Assembly (NCBI RefSeq): GCF_000717025.1
Contig: NZ_JNXG01000003.1
Location: 310,001 to 374,000, forward strand
Source: Streptomyces atroolivaceus
GTDB lineage: Bacteria > Actinomycetota > Actinomycetes > Streptomycetales > Streptomycetaceae
Direction of reading: 5' to 3'
Length of the DNA stretch: 64,000 nucleotides
In this document: positions 25,930 through 35,091 of the stretch, piece after piece
Position numbering within the stretch: the first letter of the stretch is position 1
How the letters are laid out: the number at the start of each line of letters is the position of its first letter
Position numbers and translations under genes: made by a program
Notes under the pieces: generated by a model
What the model saw: the letters and a program-made list of their open reading frames with translations, nothing else
What the model was told of the DNA's origin: nothing
Database searches by the model: none

Positions 25930-26295
25930 TCACCCCGTGCCGACGGTCCTGCCGATCGCGGCCTCCTGCGCCGTGCGGCCCTCGTGGAAGCGCTCCTGGA
26001 GCGCGGTGTCGCGCAGGGAGCCCGGCAGGTCCCTTCCGCAGGGCAGCAGGTCCGGGAGGGACCTGAACACGGTGGCCGCCGGTCGACCCTGCCCCCTGTT
26101 CCGGGCCGCCAGCAGGTACTTCCCCGCCGCGTGCAGGTGCTTGGTCAGGTGCTTCGACGGCTCCAGGGCGAGCTTCCGCAGGACGTCCGGCCGGCCGAGC
26201 GAGTGATGCTCCCCCTCGCCGAGTCTCTCCAGCTCCGCCAGCGCCGCGTACAGCCGGCCGCAGAGGTAGGCCTCCGCGTTGAGGTCGTTCGCCAT
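25930..26295 (-). CDS. Small helical protein resembling the C-terminal part of Cas8c/Csd1
   Basis: A 121-aa protein with a good Shine-Dalgarno sequence (GGGGAA, 6 nt before ATG 26295), so it is a complete gene and not a fragment. Its N-terminus (DLNAEAYLCGRLYAALAELE) strongly resembles the segment that opens the C-terminal helical domain of type I-C Cas8c/Csd1. The order of later blocks also fits: LRKLALEPSKHLTKHL, then LPGSLRDTALQERFHEGRTAQ in place of LP..LS...Q..FA.GYYHQ. In type I-C systems this region is also made separately as the small subunit Cas11c. There is no CRISPR array or other cas gene here. The similarity is recalled from memory, not computed; function is unknown. Confidence 0.5.
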   Translation of the reverse strand: MANDLNAEAYLCGRLYAALAELERLGEGEHHSLGRPDVLRKLALEPSKHLTKHLHAAGKYLLAARNRGQGRPAATVFRSLPDLLPCGRDLPGSLRDTALQERFHEGRTAQEAAIGRTVGTG

Positions 26296-26481
26296 CCGCT
26301 TCCCCGTTCCTTGATCCCGTTGCGGGCGGTCATCCCTACCCCGCCGGTCCTGGGACCACCCCGGCGCCGACTCGGCCGATCGGCCGGGAATTGTTGCGGG
26401 AGGATGAAATCCGCAGCTGACGGCGTTGGGGACATGCGGTAGGTCAGGCGGGGCGACGGGGCGAAACAGGAGGCACGGGCG

Positions 26482-29400
26482 GTGGGCGCGGAGAAACAGG
26501 GCGCGGAGAAGCAGGGCGCAGGGCAGCAGGGCGCGGAGGAACAGGGCGCAGGGCAGCAGGGCGCGCGGAAGCAGGCCGCAGAGGAACAGGGCTGGGGCCG
26601 GCGGCTGACCGGATACGCCTGGCGCTACCGCCGCAACGTCGTGCTGGCTCTGGGGTCGTCGCTCGCGGGAATGGCCGTGATGGCCCTCGTTCCGCTCATC
26701 ACCAAGGTGATCATCGACGACGTCGTCGGCAGCCACACCCGCTCCCTCGGCGTGTGGACCGGACTGCTCATCGGGGCGGCCGTCATCGTCTACGTCGCCA
26801 CCTTCGTCCGCCGCTACTACGGCGGGCGGCTCGCCCTGGACGTACAGCACGATCTCCGGACCGAGATGTACGGCACCCTCACCCGGCTCGACGGGAAGCG
26901 GCAGGACGAGCTCTCCACCGGGCAGGTCGTCGGGCGGGCCACCAGTGACCTGCAGCTGATCCAGGGGCTCCTCTTCATGCTCCCGATGACCATCGGGAAC
27001 ATCCTGCTCTTCGTCATCTCCCTGGTGATCATGGCGTGGCTCTCGCTGCCCCTGACCCTCGTCGCCCTCGCCGTCGCCCCCGCGCTGTGGTTCATCGCCC
27101 GCCGCTCGAAGGCCCGGCTCTTCCCCGCCACCTGGTACGCCCAGAGCCAGGCCGCCGCCGTCGCCGGAGTGGTCGACGGGGCCGTCTCCGGGGTCCGGGT
27201 CGTCAAGGGGTTCGGCCAGGAGGAGCAGGAGACCGGCAAGCTCCGCGAGGTCAGCCGCAGGCTCTTCGCGGGCAGGCTGCGCACGATCCGGCTGAACTCC
27301 CGCTACACCCCGGCGCTGCAGGCCGTTCCCGCGCTCGGCCAGGTCGCGATGCTGGCCCTCGGCGGCTGGCTCGCCACCCGGGGTGAGATCACGCTCGGCA
27401 CGTTCGTCGCCTTCTCCACCTACCTCGCCCAGCTCGTCGGCCCGGTCCGGATGCTCGCCATGGTCCTCACCGTCGGCCAGCAGGCACGGGCCGGTGTGGA
27501 ACGCGTCCTGGAGCTGATCGACACCGAGCCGTCCATGGAGGACGGCACCAGGACGCTCCCGGCCGACGCCCCCGCGCGCGTCGAGTTCGACGACGTCCGC
27601 TTCGGCTACGACGAGGACCGTCCCGTCCTCGACGGGTTCTCGCTCACCATCGAGCCGGGCGAGACCGTTGCCGTGGTCGGCGCCTCAGGCAGCGGCAAGT
27701 CGACCGTCTCGCTCCTGCTGCCCCGCTTCTACGACGTGTCGCACGGCGCGGTCCTGGTCGGCGGCCACGACGTCCGTGAGCTGACCCAGGACTCGCTGCG
27801 GGCCGCCATCGGGCTCGTGCCCGAGGACAGCTTCCTCTTCTCCGAATCCGTCGGCGCCAACATCGCGTACGGATACCCGGGCGCCACCCAGGAGCAGATC
27901 GAGACGGCCGCCCGTGCCGCCCAGGCGCACGGCTTCATCTCCGCGCTCCCCGAGGGCTACGACACCAAGGTCGGCGAGCACGGGCTCACCCTCTCCGGCG
28001 GACAGCGCCAGCGCGTGGCGCTCGCCCGCGCCCTCCTCACCGACCCCCGCCTCCTGCTGCTCGACGACGCCACCTCGGCGGTCGACGCGCGGGTCGAACA
28101 CGAGATCCACGAGGTCCTGGCGCGGGTCATGGACGGCCGCACGACCCTGCTGATAGCCCACCGCCGGTCCACGCTCGGCCTCGCCGACCGCATCGCGGTC
28201 CTCGACCACGGGCGGCTCGCCGACATCGGTACGCACGCCGAGCTGGAGCGCCGCTCGGCTCTCTACCGGCGGCTCCTCACCGACCCGGACGAGCTGGGCG
28301 GCACCTCCCCGGGGCACCGGCCGGCAACGGCCGTGGCACCCGAGGACGACCGTGCGCTCCAGGAGGAGCTGGACGCCGAGTTCGACGCCGAGCGCGGTGT
28401 CACCCCCGGGTTGTGGATCCGCAAGGAGGAGGAGCGCGACGCGGCGGCGGCCGGCATGCCCGCCACTCCCGAGCTGCTCGCCCAGGTCGACGCGCTGCCG
28501 CCCGCCACCGACGCCCCCGGCATCGACGAGGCGAGCGCGGTGCGCCCCGAGAAGTCGTACGGACTTCGCAGGCTGCTGCACGGCTTCGGCCGTCCGCTGC
28601 TGGTGAGCCTGGCCCTGGTCGCGGTCGACGCGGGCATGGGCCTGCTCCTGCCGGTGCTGATCCGGCACGGCATCGACGACGGCGTCACGAAGATGGCGCT
28701 CGGCGCGGTCTGGGCGGCGGCTGCACTCGGTCTGCTGGCCGTCCTCGTCCAGTGGGCCGCCCAGATCGGTGAGACCCGGATGACGGGCCGCACCGGCGAA
28801 CGCGTCCTGTACTCCCTGCGCCTCAAGATCTTCGCGCAGCTCCAGCGGCTCGGCCTCGACTACTACGAGCGCGAGCTGACGGGCCGCATCATGACCCGGA
28901 TGACGACGGACGTGGACGCGCTGTCCACGTTCCTGCAGACCGGCCTGGTCACCGCCTTCGTCTCCCTCGTCACCTTCTTCGGCATCACGGTCGTGCTCCT
29001 CGTCCTCGACATCCAGCTGGCCCTGGTCGTCTTCGCGACGCTTCCGCTGCTGATCGTCGGCACGTTCTTCTTCCGCCGCAAGAGCGTCAAGGCGTACGAG
29101 CTCGCCCGGACACGCATCAGCGTCGTCAACGCCGACCTCCAGGAGTCCGTCTCCGGGCTCCGGATCGTCCAGGCGTTCCGGCGCGAGCGTGACGGCGCCG
29201 AGCGGTTCGCGGCGCGCAGTGACCACTACCGCCAGGCGAGGGTGCGGGGGCAGTGGCTGATCTCCGTCTACTTCCCGTTCGTGCAACTGCTGGCCTCGGT
29301 CGCGGCGGCCGCCGTGCTGATCGTCGGCGCGGGCCGTGTGGACAACGGCACGCTGACCACGGGCGCGCTGGTCGCCTACCTGCTCTACATCGACCTGTTC

Positions 29401-30297
29401 TTCGCCCCGGTGCAGCAGCTGTCCCAGGTCTTCGACGGCTACCAGCAGGCCAGTGTCTCCCTCGGCCGGATCCAGGAACTCCTGCGGGAGCCGACGTCCA
29501 CGGCCGACCACGAGGATCCGATGGACGTCACGTCGCTGCGCGGCGAGATCGCGTTCGAGGACGTGTCGTTCGCCTACGCCGGCGAGGAGGAGGCCCTCAC
29601 CGGGATCGACCTGCGGATCCCGGCCGGCCAGACGGTCGCGTTCGTCGGCGAGACGGGGGCGGGCAAGTCCACGCTGGTCAAGCTCGTCGCCCGCTTCTAC
29701 GACCCGACCAGCGGCCGGGTCACGGCGGACGGTACGGATCTGCGCCGGCTCGACAGGACGGCGTACCGGCACCGGCTCGGAGTCGTACCGCAGGAGGCCT
29801 ACCTCTTCGAGGGGACGGTCCGCGACGCCATCGCGTACGGGCTCCCGGACGCCACCGACGCGCAGGTGGAGGCGGCGGCCCGGGCGGTCGGCGCGCACGA
29901 CATGATCGCCACCCTGGAGGACGGCTATCTGCACGAGGTCGCCGAGCGGGGCCGCAACCTCTCGGCCGGCCAGCGCCAGCTGATCGCGCTCGCCCGCGCC
30001 GAGCTCGTCGACCCCGACATCCTGCTGCTCGACGAGGCGACCGCCTCCCTCGACCTCGCCAGTGAGGCACAGGTCAACCAGGCGACCGACCGGCTGGCCG
30101 GCCGGCGCACCACCCTGGTGGTCGCCCACCGGCTGACGACGGCCGCACGCGCCGACCGGGTCGTGGTGATGGACCGGGGCAGGGTCGCCGAGGACGGCAC
30201 GCACGACGAGCTGCTGGCCAGGGAAGGCGCGTACGCCCGGCTGTGGCGCACCTTCATAGGGGAGGACATAGGGGAGGGCACCCCGGCAGGCGTATGA
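26482..30297 (+). CDS. Fused two-half ABC exporter (MsbA/MDR type)
   Basis: A 1271-aa protein with the order TMD1-NBD1-TMD2-NBD2. NBD1: Walker A GASGSGKST (near 410), signature LSGGQRQRV, Walker B LLLLDDATSAVD. NBD2: Walker A GETGAGKST (near 1055), signature LSAGQRQLI, Walker B ILLLDEATASLD. The Asp in place of the catalytic Glu in NBD1 makes one site degenerate, as in heterodimeric exporters such as BmrCD or TM287/288. The first 36 residues are a repeat of a Gly-Ala-X-X-Gln unit. The GTG start at 26482 has AGGAGG 8 nt upstream. It likely exports a drug or lipid; no substrate is indicated by neighbours. Confidence 0.93.
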   Translation: MGAEKQGAEKQGAGQQGAEEQGAGQQGARKQAAEEQGWGRRLTGYAWRYRRNVVLALGSSLAGMAVMALVPLITKVIIDDVVGSHTRSLGVWTGLLIGAAVIVYVATFVRRYYGGRLALDVQHDLRTEMYGTLTRLDGKRQDELSTGQVVGRATSDLQLIQGLLFMLPMTIGNILLFVISLVIMAWLSLPLTLVALAVAPALWFIARRSKARLFPATWYAQSQAAAVAGVVDGAVSGVRVVKGFGQEEQETGKLREVSRRLFAGRLRTIRLNSRYTPALQAVPALGQVAMLALGGWLATRGEITLGTFVAFSTYLAQLVGPVRMLAMVLTVGQQARAGVERVLELIDTEPSMEDGTRTLPADAPARVEFDDVRFGYDEDRPVLDGFSLTIEPGETVAVVGASGSGKSTVSLLLPRFYDVSHGAVLVGGHDVRELTQDSLRAAIGLVPEDSFLFSESVGANIAYGYPGATQEQIETAARAAQAHGFISALPEGYDTKVGEHGLTLSGGQRQRVALARALLTDPRLLLLDDATSAVDARVEHEIHEVLARVMDGRTTLLIAHRRSTLGLADRIAVLDHGRLADIGTHAELERRSALYRRLLTDPDELGGTSPGHRPATAVAPEDDRALQEELDAEFDAERGVTPGLWIRKEEERDAAAAGMPATPELLAQVDALPPATDAPGIDEASAVRPEKSYGLRRLLHGFGRPLLVSLALVAVDAGMGLLLPVLIRHGIDDGVTKMALGAVWAAAALGLLAVLVQWAAQIGETRMTGRTGERVLYSLRLKIFAQLQRLGLDYYERELTGRIMTRMTTDVDALSTFLQTGLVTAFVSLVTFFGITVVLLVLDIQLALVVFATLPLLIVGTFFFRRKSVKAYELARTRISVVNADLQESVSGLRIVQAFRRERDGAERFAARSDHYRQARVRGQWLISVYFPFVQLLASVAAAAVLIVGAGRVDNGTLTTGALVAYLLYIDLFFAPVQQLSQVFDGYQQASVSLGRIQELLREPTSTADHEDPMDVTSLRGEIAFEDVSFAYAGEEEALTGIDLRIPAGQTVAFVGETGAGKSTLVKLVARFYDPTSGRVTADGTDLRRLDRTAYRHRLGVVPQEAYLFEGTVRDAIAYGLPDATDAQVEAAARAVGAHDMIATLEDGYLHEVAERGRNLSAGQRQLIALARAELVDPDILLLDEATASLDLASEAQVNQATDRLAGRRTTLVVAHRLTTAARADRVVVMDRGRVAEDGTHDELLAREGAYARLWRTFIGEDIGEGTPAGV
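26485..26589 (+). repeat. Seven tandem 15-bp units inside the ABC exporter gene
   Basis: Seven copies of GGCGC(G/A)GNG(A/G)(A/N)NCAG run directly after the start codon and encode GAEKQ, GAEKQ, GAGQQ, GAEEQ, GAGQQ, GARKQ and AAEEQ. Units differ by one to five bases. The number of copies can change without breaking the frame, so it may vary between strains. Confidence 0.85.
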
Positions 30298-30429
30298 CGT
30301 CCGCCGTGCGGTCGCCGTCCCGGTACCGCCGCGCCGGAACCCGGCGGCCCTCTTCCTGCGTCGTACACCCATGCGTACGTGTGTCCGGTGAGGGGCAGCG
30401 TGTTCGATGAAGCGGGCGGAGTGGTTGGT

Positions 30430-30864
30430 GTGGACGGTGTGGTGAGACCGCTGAGGTCATCGGGGCGGCAGGGGCGGCGAGCAGGCAGGCGCCTGGCGGC
30501 CGCGCTCCTGGTCCTGCCGGTGCTCGGGGCCCTCGTCCTGGTGCTGGGGCCCGCCGGGACGGCACCGGCGCAGGCCGCGTCGGCCTGCTCGGGGCGGCTC
30601 GTCAAGACGGTGACGTTCTCCACCGGGTCCCTGCGCGTCTACAAGAGCCGCGCCTACGCGTGCGCCGTCACCGTCGCCAAGAAGCCGGGGGCACGCCGGG
30701 CGATGAAGGTGTCGCTCCAGCCGCGCGGCGGCCGGGCGGCCGTCGACAGCGGCAGGTTCACCAAGCTGGCCGGCCCGGTCACGGTGCACGCCCTGAACCG
30801 CTGTGTCCGCGCCACGGGCTCCGTCGGCAGCTCCTCCGGCTCGACGGGGTGGATCCTGTGCTGA
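30430..30864 (+). CDS. Small secreted hypothetical protein
   Basis: A 144-aa protein with a long signal peptide (RRLAAALLVLPVLGALVLVL, then a cleavage site around APAQAASA) and a mature part of about 95 residues containing four Cys (ASACSG, YACAV, LNRCV, ILC at the very end). These could form two disulfides. I chose GTG 30430 because GGAG lies 8 nt upstream; the frame opens earlier at 30379. The mature sequence (VTVAKKPGARRAMKVSLQ) has no known motif. It lies downstream of the ABC exporter in the same direction, but with a 130-bp gap. Confidence 0.65.
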   Translation: MDGVVRPLRSSGRQGRRAGRRLAAALLVLPVLGALVLVLGPAGTAPAQAASACSGRLVKTVTFSTGSLRVYKSRAYACAVTVAKKPGARRAMKVSLQPRGGRAAVDSGRFTKLAGPVTVHALNRCVRATGSVGSSSGSTGWILC

Positions 30865-30941
30865 CGTGCGGGTGGGTCTGGCGTGGCAGGTGGTACCCCC
30901 GCTAGGTTCACGGCGACTGTCGTGAATCAAGGGGAGGGTGC

Positions 30942-32408
30942 ATGCGCAAGGTGCTCAGAGGCGTTCTGTCGCTCGCGGTGCTCATAGGCACAGTGAGTGC
31001 GACCGGAGCCTCGGCCGGAGCGGCCACCGCCGCGGAACCGGCCGCGAAGCAGAGCAGCTCCACCAGCAGCGAGGACATCAAGGACCGCATCCTGGCCATC
31101 CCGGGAATGAGCCTGATCGAGGAGAAGCCCTACCCCGGCTACCGCTTCTTCGTCCTCAGCTACACCCAGCCGGTCGACCACAGGCGCCCGTCGAAGGGCA
31201 CCTTCAAGCAGCGCGTCACCCTGCTGCACAAGGACACGACCCGGCCCACGGTCTTCTTCACCAGCGGCTACAACGTCTCGACCAACCCGAGCCGCAGCGA
31301 GCCGACGCAGATCATCGACGGCAACCAGGTCTCCCTGGAGTACCGGTTCTTCACCCCGTCCCGTCCGGCGCCCGCCGACTGGTCGAAGCTGGACATCTGG
31401 CAGGCCGCCAGCGACCAGCACCGGGTCTTCAAGGCGCTCAAGAAGATCTACTCCGAGAACTGGCTCAGCACCGGCGGCTCCAAGGGCGGCATGACCGCCA
31501 CCTACTTCGAGCGCTTCTACCCGAAGGACATGGACGGCGTCGTCGCCTACGTCGCCCCCAACGACGTGGTCAACAAGGAGGACTCGGCGTACGACCGGTT
31601 CTTCGCACGCGTCGGCACCCAGGAGTGCCGGGACCGGCTGAGCGGCGTCCAGCGCGAGGCCCTCGTCCGCCGTGAGCCGCTGGAGAAGAAGTACGAGGCG
31701 TACGCCGCCGAGAACGGCCTGACCTTCGACACCGTCGGCACGCTCGACAAGGCGTACGAGGCCGTCGTCATGGACTACGTCTGGGCGTTCTGGCAGTACA
31801 GCCTGGTCGCCGACTGCGCGTCGATCCCGGCCGACGCCCCGAACGCCACCGACCAGGAGATCTGGGACTCCATCGACGGCATCTCGGGCTTCTCCGCCTA
31901 CGCCGACCAGGGCCTGGGGACCTACACGCCGTACTACTACCAGGCGGGGACCCAGCTCGGTTCGCCCGACATCGAGCAGCCCTGGCTCGGAGACCTGAGC
32001 CGCTACGGCTACCAGCCGCCGCGCAACTTCGTGCCGCGCTCCATCCCGATGAAGTTCCAGCCCTCGGCCATGCGGGACGTGGACAGCTGGGTCAGGAACA
32101 ACGCCCGGCAGATGCTGTACGTCTACGGCGAGAACGACCCGTGGGGCGCCGAGCCCTTCCGTCTCGGCAAGGGCGCCCGGGACAGTTACGTCTACACCGC
32201 GCCGGGCGCGAACCACGGGGCCAAGGTCGCCGGCCTGGTCACCGACGAGAAGGCCAGGGCCACCGCGGCCATCCTGCGCTGGGCGGGGGTCGCACCCGCG
32301 GCTGTCCAGGCCGATCCGGCGAAGGCGAAGCCCCTCGCGAAGTTCGACGCGCGCCTCGACGTGCGGGATGCCGAACTCCAGCGGGACCGGGGCACGCTGC
32401 GGCCGTAG
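30942..32408 (+). CDS. Secreted S37 family serine peptidase (PS-10/tripeptidyl aminopeptidase type)
   Basis: A 488-aa exported alpha/beta-hydrolase peptidase. The Sec signal peptide ends about ASAGAATA. The nucleophile is in STGGSKGGMTATYFE (S180), the Asp in YGENDPWG (near 390) and the His in PGANHGAKV (near 420). The family is Streptomyces-typical and releases N-terminal tripeptides from peptides outside the cell. The length is normal. The coding end is followed by a very strong hairpin (32430-32478) that also serves the convergent gene. Confidence 0.9.
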   Translation: MRKVLRGVLSLAVLIGTVSATGASAGAATAAEPAAKQSSSTSSEDIKDRILAIPGMSLIEEKPYPGYRFFVLSYTQPVDHRRPSKGTFKQRVTLLHKDTTRPTVFFTSGYNVSTNPSRSEPTQIIDGNQVSLEYRFFTPSRPAPADWSKLDIWQAASDQHRVFKALKKIYSENWLSTGGSKGGMTATYFERFYPKDMDGVVAYVAPNDVVNKEDSAYDRFFARVGTQECRDRLSGVQREALVRREPLEKKYEAYAAENGLTFDTVGTLDKAYEAVVMDYVWAFWQYSLVADCASIPADAPNATDQEIWDSIDGISGFSAYADQGLGTYTPYYYQAGTQLGSPDIEQPWLGDLSRYGYQPPRNFVPRSIPMKFQPSAMRDVDSWVRNNARQMLYVYGENDPWGAEPFRLGKGARDSYVYTAPGANHGAKVAGLVTDEKARATAAILRWAGVAPAAVQADPAKAKPLAKFDARLDVRDAELQRDRGTLRP

Positions 32409-32429
32409 GACGGACCGCGCCGGGCCGAA

Positions 32430-32478
32430 GTGGGCTGTGCGCACCGGGTGTCGCTCACACCCGGTGCGCACAGCCCAC
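32430..32478. terminator. Bidirectional terminator, perfect 22-bp stem overlapping a coding end
   Basis: Arms 32430-32451 and 32457-32478 are perfectly complementary over 22 bp with a 5-nt loop (CGCTC). It lies 22 bp after the S37 peptidase stop. Its right arm contains the last eight codons and the stop (32455-32457) of the convergent lipoprotein gene. The stability is exceptional for Streptomyces, where terminators often lack a U-tract. Confidence 0.85.
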
Positions 32479-33117
32479 CGGTCTGTCCCCGCCCAGCGCC
32501 ACGTACAGGTCCGTCGTGCCGGGACAGAGGGCGCGTCGTGCCACCGCCGAGCCGACCTCGAACTCCGGCGGGTGCTCGCCCGAGCCGTCGCAGGCGGTCT
32601 CCCTGACCTCCCCCTCGCGGAAGCCGTGGACACAGTCCCCGACGACCGTCAGCGGGCCGCCGCCCTGCCCCGGATCGCCCGGGTGCGGGGACTCCAGGTT
32701 GCGCATGCAGGCGTATCCGCGGGGCGTGGCGGGGCTGCTCGGCGCGGGGGCCTGGCTGCTCCGCGAGGGGGCCGGGGCGTCCTGCGGGGGAGGGGGGCGG
32801 CCCGGGGAGATGTGCAGGACGAAGTCGGTCGCGGGCGGACACGACGGCCCGTCGGCGGGCGCCCCGGTGTAACGCGCCAGCACCCGCGCGGCCGCCTTCT
32901 CGCTGCCGCACCACACCTCACGGAACGCCTCTCCGCGTGAGCTGCAGTCGGCCGGCCCCAGGAACACCGGCCCGTACCCCGAAGGGCCGGCGCTGCCCTG
33001 CGGTCCCCCGGCGGGCGTGCCCGGTGCGCCGTCCCCCGGCAGGCAGGCCGCCAGGCAGAGCACCACGACGACGGGCAGCAGGGCGTGCACCACCCCCGCG
33101 ACACGGCGTTTCTCCAC
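32455..33117 (-). CDS. Secreted lipoprotein of unknown function
   Basis: A 220-aa protein. The N-terminus is a lipoprotein signal peptide (hydrophobic run LLPVVVVLCLAAC, lipobox LAAC with Cys 25), followed by a Pro/Gly linker. Two cysteine-containing segments follow (LGPADCSSRGEAFREVWCGSE; YACMRNLESPHPG, then GDCVHGF and CPGTTDLYVALGGDRPVGC). Eight or more extracellular Cys suggest disulfides. I use GTG 33117 with GGGGGG 7 nt upstream. The spaced LGPADC, AFREVWC and YVALGGDRPVGC blocks look conserved. No enzyme motif is seen. Its last codons form one arm of the shared terminator. Confidence 0.7.
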   Translation of the reverse strand: MEKRRVAGVVHALLPVVVVLCLAACLPGDGAPGTPAGGPQGSAGPSGYGPVFLGPADCSSRGEAFREVWCGSEKAAARVLARYTGAPADGPSCPPATDFVLHISPGRPPPPQDAPAPSRSSQAPAPSSPATPRGYACMRNLESPHPGDPGQGGGPLTVVGDCVHGFREGEVRETACDGSGEHPPEFEVGSAVARRALCPGTTDLYVALGGDRPVGCAHRV

Positions 33118-33216
33118 GAACGACCCCCCGGTGCGTCCACACGGACGTGCACCCAGCGTGACCCGCCGGAGCGGGCACACGCCAGGTGCACGGGGGTTTT
33201 TAGCTCATAGGGGTGG

Positions 33217-35073
33217 TTACGGCGAGGGTGGGGCGTAACTCCGGTACGACAGTCCGTAGCCGACCGGGTACAGCGCCTGCGTGGGGGCGTCCGCCCGCTG
33301 CACCGGGACCGGCAGCCTGCCCTCCGGCCGGGCCCGCCCCGCGATCACGCGAGCGGCGGCCCGCAGCTCGACGTCCGTCCAGGAGTACGAGGCGAGGCTC
33401 GCGGCATGCCCCGTCCCGGCCAGGTGGGCGATGTCGTACGGATTGCGGATCGCGAGGGTGACCACGGGCACGCCGGTCGCCGAGAGGGCGCTGACCAGGG
33501 TGCGCTGGGAGCTGGTCGCCGTGACGTTGTACGTACCCACGATCACCGCGTCCTTGCCCTCGGCCGCCGCCACGGCTTCGGCGATCTTCGCGGCGGACGG
33601 TGCCGTGCCGGTGGACAGCGCGGTCGCCGCGTATCCCAGCTCCTCGAAGGCCCCGGCGATCGTCGTGGTCGGGGGGCCGGTCGTGCCGGAGGGGGAGGCC
33701 GGATCGGCGCCGACCACCAGGAGGTTCTTGTGGGACCGGCGGGAGAGGGGCAGCAGCGAGCCGGTGTTGGCCAGCAGCGTGGTCGTGCGCTCGGCGATCC
33801 GGTCGGCGGCGGCCAGGTGCGACCGGATGCCGACCGTGCGGTCGACGCCCCGGTGGGTGACGTACGGGTCGCGGAACAGCCCGAGCTTCGTCTTCAGCCG
33901 CAGGATGCGCAGGATCGATTCCTCGACGCGGGCCTCGCTGATCTCGCCGCTCTTCACGGCGTTCAGGACGGCGTTCCAGGCGACCCCGAGATCCGGCGGG
34001 TTGAGCAGCTGGTCGACGCCGGCCAGCAGTGCGAGGACCGGGACGCGCTCGTCGCCGTACTTCGTGCGGACGCCCTCCATCCCCAGGGCGTCGGTGACCA
34101 CCACACCGTCGTAGCCGAGCTCCTCGCGCAGGATGCCGGTGAGGATCGGGCGGGACAGGGTGGCGGGGTCCTCCGACGGGTCCAGGGCGGGCACCACGAT
34201 GTGGGCCGTCATGATCGAGTCGATACCGGCGGCGACGGCCGCCCGGAACGGCGGGGCGTCCAGCTCGGCCCACTGCTCCCGGGTGTGGTGGATGACGGGC
34301 AGACCGGTGTGGCTGTCGGTGCTGGTGTCCCCGTGGCCGGGGAAGTGCTTGGCGGTGGAGGCGATACCCGCGCTCTGATACCCCTTCACCTGCGCGGCGA
34401 CCAGCCCGGCGACCGACTCCGGGTCGGAGCCGAAGGAGCGCACACCGATGACGGGGTTGGCCGGGTTGACGTTGACGTCCGCGTCCGGCGCGTAGTTCTG
34501 GTTGATGCCCAGCGCCGCCAGCTCGGCCCCGGCGATCCGGCCCGCCGTGCGCGCGTCGGTCCGTGAACCGCCCGCCCCGAGTGCCATCGCTCCCGGCAGC
34601 AGCGTCGCGGGCTCGCCGACGCGGCACACGATGCCGTGCTCCTGGTCGGTGGAGACGAGGAGCGGCAGCGGAGTGGGTCCGGCGAGCCCGGCCCGCTGGA
34701 TGCCGTTGGAGAGGTCGGCGATCTGGTGCGGGTCGCGGGTGTTGTGCGCCCAGGCGAAGTAGATGATGCCGCCGACGTGGTACGTGGAGATCAGCTCGGC
34801 CGCGTCGCGGACGCCGATCTCGGCGAGGTTGGCGTCGACGTCCGCCTGGTCGGGGTCGGTCGCGGAGTGCCCGTACACCCGCATCACGAAGAGCTGGCCG
34901 ACCTTCTCCTCCAGGCTCATCCGGGCGATGAGCCGCTTGAGACGGCTGTCCGTGGAGGTGCCGGAGACGGCCGCCTGTGCCGTACCGGGCAGAGCGGCGA
35001 CGCCGGTCGCCGCTGCCGCGGCGGTTGCCGCGGTGGCGGTGAGGAGGGTGCGTCTGGAGGTGCGGTAGTGCAC
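33217..35073 (-). CDS. Secreted GH3 beta-N-acetylglucosaminidase (NagZ type)
   Basis: A 618-aa exported glycosidase. The Tat-like signal peptide carries SRRTLLTA and ends about TAQA. The diagnostic N-acetylhexosaminidase motif KHFPGHGDTSTDSH (242-255) contains the Asp/His dyad that acts as general acid/base, and the nucleophile is in VVVTDALGM (D328). A C-terminal alpha/beta domain follows. It is expected to cleave terminal beta-GlcNAc from cell-wall or chitin fragments outside the cell. The GTG start at 35073 has AAGGGG 6 nt upstream. A 14-bp direct repeat pair lies in its promoter region. Confidence 0.92.
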   Translation of the reverse strand: MHYRTSRRTLLTATAATAAAAATGVAALPGTAQAAVSGTSTDSRLKRLIARMSLEEKVGQLFVMRVYGHSATDPDQADVDANLAEIGVRDAAELISTYHVGGIIYFAWAHNTRDPHQIADLSNGIQRAGLAGPTPLPLLVSTDQEHGIVCRVGEPATLLPGAMALGAGGSRTDARTAGRIAGAELAALGINQNYAPDADVNVNPANPVIGVRSFGSDPESVAGLVAAQVKGYQSAGIASTAKHFPGHGDTSTDSHTGLPVIHHTREQWAELDAPPFRAAVAAGIDSIMTAHIVVPALDPSEDPATLSRPILTGILREELGYDGVVVTDALGMEGVRTKYGDERVPVLALLAGVDQLLNPPDLGVAWNAVLNAVKSGEISEARVEESILRILRLKTKLGLFRDPYVTHRGVDRTVGIRSHLAAADRIAERTTTLLANTGSLLPLSRRSHKNLLVVGADPASPSGTTGPPTTTIAGAFEELGYAATALSTGTAPSAAKIAEAVAAAEGKDAVIVGTYNVTATSSQRTLVSALSATGVPVVTLAIRNPYDIAHLAGTGHAASLASYSWTDVELRAAARVIAGRARPEGRLPVPVQRADAPTQALYPVGYGLSYRSYAPPSP

Positions 35074-35091
35074 GTGAGCCCCTTCCGATGC

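Noticed and set aside
25930-26295. Part of a functional CRISPR-Cas locus
   Set aside because: Only the Cas8c-like C-terminal segment is present; no array, nuclease or other Cascade gene within the window.
27685-30372. 895-aa minus-strand reading frame
   Set aside because: Shadow of the ABC exporter gene; composition is low complexity (Arg/Gly/Asp/Val) and no domain is visible.
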